From Bugula neritina (taxonomy: Eukaryota; Bryozoa; Gymnolaemata; Cheilostomatida; Bugulidae): a DNA stretch of 64,000 nucleotides. Location of the stretch: assembly GCA_964035545.1 (NCBI GenBank), contig OZ037770.1:2230001-2294000 (forward strand). Direction: 5' to 3'. Numbering within the stretch: the stretch's first letter is position 1; every line of letters begins with the position of its first letter. Made by a program: the position numbers and the translations under genes. Below are positions 22,689-64,000 of the stretch, piece by piece. A model generated the notes under the pieces. That model saw only the letters and a program-made list of their open reading frames with translations, had not been told where the DNA came from and did not search any database.

Positions 22689-25138
22689 ATGGGGAAAAAG
22701 CGGTACTATTGTCACTTTTGTGACAAACATCTTGCTGATAATCCTCAAACTCGTAAAAAGCACAATTTAGGTCTTCAACATTGCACTAACAAAAAACTTC
22801 ATTACGCTCTCTTCAAAGGTAAACTAAAATTAATAGTAAACCTAAAAGTTAAAGTTAAAGTAAAACTTAAACTACCGCTACAGCTTTAATGATCATTAAT
22901 CACTATATTGTATGCAATGTTACAGTTAAATAAATTTATTTGGGCTGATATTAGACTTCCTCATAGTCATAGTGTTTTATAGTTAAACATGAATATAGTT
23001 TCAGTTTTACGTTGTTTACTGTTTGTGTCTAGTAGTAGTACAGTAGTAATGACTAAGTTTAATGTGGTTGAATACTATCAAGCTCAAAGCATTTAGCATT
23101 GTTATATATCATTGTGAGTGAATGATTGGTGACACTGATTGTGAATAGTTTTGAAAGGAAAATGCATCTTTTTTTAATTTTTTTTCTGCAGTGTGAAATT
23201 TCAGTGTGGTACAGTGTCTACTAGTACTAAATGTAATATACGAATACCATTTTCATTTTGACTTTGTGATTTTATCAGTATTATAATTTGTCCAGCTATC
23301 ACTCTTAGTATAATTTATCACTTTTAAAATACTGAATATTATAAGATAAAAGGTTGCAGTTCTATAGGTTAGTACTGGCTAGTATTTACTTATTTATTGC
23401 AGTGAATATTACAAGATAAAAGGTTGCAGTTCTATAGGTTAGTACTGGCTAGTATTTACTTATTTATTGCAGTGAATATTATAAGATAAAAGGTTGCAGT
23501 TCTATAGGTTAGTACTGGCTAGTATTTACTTATTTATTGCAGTGAATATTATAAGATAAAAGGTTGCAGTTCTATAGGTTAGTACTGGCTAGTATTTACT
23601 TATTTATTGCAGTGAATATTATAAGATAAAAGGTTGCAGTTCTATAGGTTAGTACTGGCTAGTATTTACTTATTTATTGCAGTGAATATTATAAGATAAA
23701 AGGTTGCAGTCCTATTGGTTAGTACTGGCTAGTATTTAGTTTGGCTATTTATTGCAGTGAATATGACATGTTCTATATTCCTTAAACTAAGCTAGTAAAT
23801 ACCGTTGTCGTAAAACTAAAAATACTCTTGGGTTGTCTTTTTAGTTTTATTAAACCGATTATTTAACTCACATAATTTTATGTACTTTTCTGTTTTATAA
23901 ATTTATAATTTATTGATGATGCGTGTACTTTTGATGAAAAAACTATTAAATCCTAGTAATTTGAAGTTACTTTAGTAATTAATTTAAGGTATAAAGTTTG
24001 TGTATGTCACTATGTTCATATCAATTAGAAATCTCCGAAACTAGCTCTTATTGCGTAGTGTTGAGTTTACCCAGAAGCACCTGTGGTGTAATTGGTTAGT
24101 GCGCCTGCTTGCAAGCCGGAAGTCTATGGTTCGAATCCCGGTGAGAGCAATAATTTTATACATTGTTTTGAAGATGCAGCAGAGCTGTTAGCAGAAGATG
24201 AGGGCAAGCAGGTGTGCAGACGTTACATGAACACTGGGCAATGTCAGTTTGGAGATGTTTGTCGGTATTCCCACATGACTCCTGAAGTACGTCTGCAACT
24301 CAAAGCACAAGGTGTGGCAACTCTACAATATATATCCTATATTATAGTATACTATGATATACTATACTATACTATCATACTATGCTATATTATATTATAC
24401 ATTATACTATGATATACTATATTATACATCATACTGTGATATACTATATTAAGATTCCTTAAAATATTATACTATATTAGCAGAATATATCATAACACAT
24501 GAGCTCCTTGTTGTTGCGATTCTAAATTAGGGAATTTCTTGACAAATTGACAGTGAGTTTAATTGACAAATCAGGGGTTGAATTTTAACGTTCATCACCA
24601 CATACTTTAGTATTTAACATACTCGAGTACTTGACATACTCGAGTACTTGGCATACTTGAGTACTTGGCATACTTGAGTACTTGACATACTTGAGTACTT
24701 GATATACTTGAGTACTTGGCATACTGGAGTATTCTTGAATAAACTTGAGTGATAGGCTATAGCAGTTGCATTTAGAGCTCTGTAATCACACAAATACACT
24801 GTTTTAGATTCTGCTATTGAGTTTCTCACATTCAGTCTCACTCTTTCACTCACTTTCTAGTTGACAGGAAGCACCAAGAAGATAATGGAGCTGTTGATGT
24901 CGAGACTCTGCAGCAAGTACCTCTAGAGGACTGGCTGCGGAGGAATCAGTTTGAATCTGTAGAACTCAAAGGGACTAGCAATGAGCCAATAACTGAGAGT
25001 CTTGGAAGTTTTAGTCTAAGTACCGATGAGTTACCAGAATGTTTGAAGGGTGTACAAAGCATCCCTTCCTCCCTCCTTCCACCTTTTATGAGAGACTATA
25101 AGGCTACACTCCCACCTCCTCCTGACTGGGGAGAATAG
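22689..25138 (+). CDS. ZMAT5: U11/U12 small nuclear ribonucleoprotein 20 kDa protein (zinc finger matrin-type 5), complete, 181 aa
   Basis: Exons: 22689-22818, 24174-24311, 24861-25138. The join is 546 nt with TAG at 25136-25138. Residues 1-44 are a U1-type C2H2 finger (GKKRYYCHFCDKHL, then RKKHNLGLQH). Exon 2 continues as DAAELLAEDEG and then a CCCH finger (C-RRYMNTG-QC-x5-C-RYSH). This finger order and spacing are those of animal ZMAT5, whose human form is 170 aa. The C-terminal exon ends in ATLPPPPDWGE. The protein is a subunit of the U11/U12 di-snRNP that recognises U12-type introns in the minor spliceosome, in the nucleus. The gene looks intact. Intron 1 contains a 70-bp tandem repeat, and a SINE ends close to the exon 2 acceptor. 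Confidence 0.94.
23331..23754. repeat. 70-bp tandem repeat, six copies
   Basis: Copies start at about 23331, 23401, 23471, 23541, 23611 and 23681, with internal landmarks AGGTTGCAGTTCTATAGG and TACTGGCTAGTATTTACTTA. The middle copies are almost identical; the first and last have a few changes. It lies wholly within intron 1 of ZMAT5. The sequence contains no ORF. Confidence 0.95.
24062..24162 (+). mobile_element. tRNA-derived SINE, family 1, abutting the ZMAT5 exon 2 acceptor
   Basis: It starts with the 5' extension GAGTTTACCCAGAAGCACCT, then GTGGTGTAATTGGTTAGTGC, CCTGCTTGCAAGCC and the B box GGTTCGAATCCCGGTGAGAG, and ends with an ATAATTTTATAC tail. This is the best preserved family 1 copy. 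TTGCA at the anticodon position could be read as Cys (GCA) or Ala (TGC). The exon 2 acceptor follows only 11 nt after the tail. Confidence 0.8.
24320..24480. repeat. Degenerate TATACTATGATATAC repeat
   Basis: Low-complexity variants of ATACTATGATATACTATATT lie in intron 2 of ZMAT5, directly after the exon 2 donor. Confidence 0.8.
24606..24740. repeat. 17-bp tandem repeat, about seven copies
   Basis: The unit CATACTTGAGTACTTGA repeats with changes in intron 2 of ZMAT5, about 120 bp upstream of exon 3. The unit contains the partly palindromic ACTCGAGT/ACTTGAGT. Confidence 0.85.
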
Positions 25139-25810
25139 CTATTCTTGTTTCAACATTTTCTATTTTACGTTTTTTAGTTTTTATACTTTTTTATCATTTA
25201 TTGCATTGAGTTGATTTAAACTCTGATGCGCTATTTTTATAGTGGTGATGCATGATCTACAGTACTCTCTACAAGCAATATTACCTGGTCATTTTGTTAA
25301 TGCTAAAATGTAATAATTAGTTAATAAATATTTGCGAAACATTTAGGCCAAATATAGTTTTATAGAATTAAAAATATCACATCAACTGCTTTTAATGGAA
25401 CCAGAAAGTTAAGCACACAATATAGTTTTGAAGACTAAACTTAAAAACAATCTGCAACATATACTTAAGATACTTATTCTTTTGTTACTCAGCTATAAAT
25501 TGGCTAAAATCTAATTATGACAAATGATTATAATTGCTAGCAACATCAATAGAACAGCAGATAATAGTTTTATTTTTGCAGTACCACAACATGAAAGTGC
25601 ATGTCTAGCCTATAGTTCTCCCCTCTCAAGAAAAGTTTCAATTCTCAATTAATATAATGTAGCTGTAGTATTATTAATATACTTTGTCCAGTAAAACAAA
25701 TTCACCGTGTCCTTAATTTGACAAATAAACAATAATAATCAAATCAACCTCTTTTTAAAAAAGTGCAGCGTTGTTTCAGTCTTAGTTGTCATCTTAACTT
25801 TGTAGTCTCA

Positions 25811-25910
25811 AGTTGACCCAGTAGCTCCTGTGGTGTAATGGTAGCTCGCCTGCTTGCAAACAAGAGGCCTGTGGTTCACATGGGGGGGGGGGGGGGGGTT
25901 ATTTTATAAG
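25811..25910 (+). mobile_element. tRNA-derived SINE, family 1, with poly-G tract
   Basis: AGTTGACCCAGTAGCTCCTG, TGGTGTAATGGTAGCTCGCC, TGCTTGCAAACAAGAGGCCT, then GTGGTTCACAT interrupted by a run of about 18 G before TTATTTTATAA. The G run replaces the T-arm and acceptor part and is probably a slippage expansion. Confidence 0.7.
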
Positions 25911-26049
25911 CTATTTCAGCTTTTAGTGAAATTTAATAGTGCTCTGAGAGAGTTGAAAGGCCAGGGGAGCCTGAAGACTGAAGGAGTAGTTATAAGAGAC
26001 CAGTAGACCTCTTGGGAACTGGGTGCGATGTAGTGTGGAGAGTATCTAG

Positions 26050-26135
26050 TGGCCCGGTGGTGTAAGTTGTAAGTGTGCCTGCTTGTAAGCTAGAGGTCAC
26101 AGATTGAAACCCTGTGAGGCCAAAGGTTTTATAAT
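26050..26135 (+). mobile_element. tRNA-derived SINE, family 1, diverged
   Basis: GGCCCGGTGGTGTAAGTTGT, GTGCCTGCTTGTAAGCTAGA, then GATTGAAACCCTGTGAGGCC and a TTTTATAAT tail. The match to the other heads is clear but the B box has changed. Confidence 0.6.
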
Positions 26136-26367
26136 TTCATGGAGTTTAATGGATAAGCATTGAGCTGAGTATGTTTGACTAATGATTAAACTAAATAATG
26201 TTGTAATTTGCAAGGAACAGTAATTAAATTTTCTTATCTTTGTACACTTAAAAGAATTGAGATAAGTTCTAAGAATATTTAATTATTGCTGAGTCAGTTC
26301 ATATCTGCTTTGACCGGCACTTGACAACAACCATCAGCTCTGAATTCAAACCCTCCTCCAGCTAACC

Positions 26368-63801
<37,434 letters not shown>

Positions 63802-64000
63802 GTAAGATATATTCAGCAGCCATTAAAATGATAAAAATATAGTGTTTTTTAACTTTGAGTTGTGTAGATTCTGTTTTGTGCTCTTGATCAGAATTTTTAC
63901 ACAAAATAACTTCCTTAACTCCTAATTTGGTTTTTAATTTTCAATTTATTCATTATCAAACTGTTTTTGTAATTGTTTTAAAAACATCACCTAACACTTT

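Larger units (their letters stand above)
25139..26367. other. Spacer between ZMAT5 and the GTPase gene
   Basis: Holds the ZMAT5 3' region and two SINE copies. No further exon was recognised. The last 150 bases should include the leader of the GTPase gene if the distal first exon is right. Confidence 0.45.

Noticed and set aside
24062-24150. Functional tRNA gene.
   Set aside because: A and B boxes are present, but the acceptor ends pair poorly and at least nine relatives in the window show it is a SINE family.

Overview
This is animal nuclear DNA, probably from an invertebrate. The genes have GT-AG introns, the background is AT-rich, and tRNA-derived SINEs, a LINE, Ty3/Gypsy LTR retrotransposons and several MITE/hAT-like DNA elements fill the gaps. 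I cannot name the species; a lophotrochozoan is only a guess. There is no bacterial operon, CRISPR array or phage.

Layout. (1) 4.6-17.9 kb, minus strand: two tandem paralogues of the isopenicillin-N-synthase-like Fe(II)/2-oxoglutarate oxygenase family. Each has eight coding exons with the same intron positions (308 and 303 aa, both apparently intact). (2) 18.7-22.1 kb, minus strand: a LINE with endonuclease and reverse transcriptase, broken by one stop and one frameshift. (3) 22.7-25.1 kb, plus strand: a complete three-exon ZMAT5 gene (U11/U12 snRNP 20 kDa protein), 181 aa. (4) 26.4 kb to the right edge, plus strand: one very long gene for an atlastin/GBP-type large GTPase. Its N-terminal GTPase and helical domains are followed by a long coiled coil instead of a visible membrane anchor, and the last four exons in view are each exactly 63 nt. 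It runs off the window. Its introns hold nearly all the large transposons.

Transposons in the GTPase gene. Gypsy-1 (30366-38282, plus) has two LTRs, a tRNA-Leu primer binding site, an intact gag, a broken pol and a third gene (ORF3) after pol. Gypsy-2 (43041-47765, plus) is a ruin without gag, protease or a visible 3' LTR. Gypsy-3 (50840-57985, minus) has 307-bp LTRs and a 4-bp target duplication. An orphan ORF3 lies at 29.0-30.1 kb. A 756-bp MITE occurs twice in full and once as a fragment inside Gypsy-3. A 1190-bp hAT-like fold-back element has a perfect 8-bp target duplication.

Most unusual points. The Gypsy lineage carries an extra ORF3 encoding a paired zinc finger and a C-terminal coiled coil, seen in four diverged copies. 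Gypsy-1 repeats the interrupted palindrome CCGAA-N-TTCGG five times. A hairpin beside the polypurine tract shows a compensatory base-pair change between Gypsy-1 and Gypsy-3. There are two perfect palindromes of 106 and 122 bp, a run of 21-residue coiled-coil exons, and one near-identical exon between two otherwise diverged oxygenase paralogues. All coordinates, exon joins and counts were read by eye.
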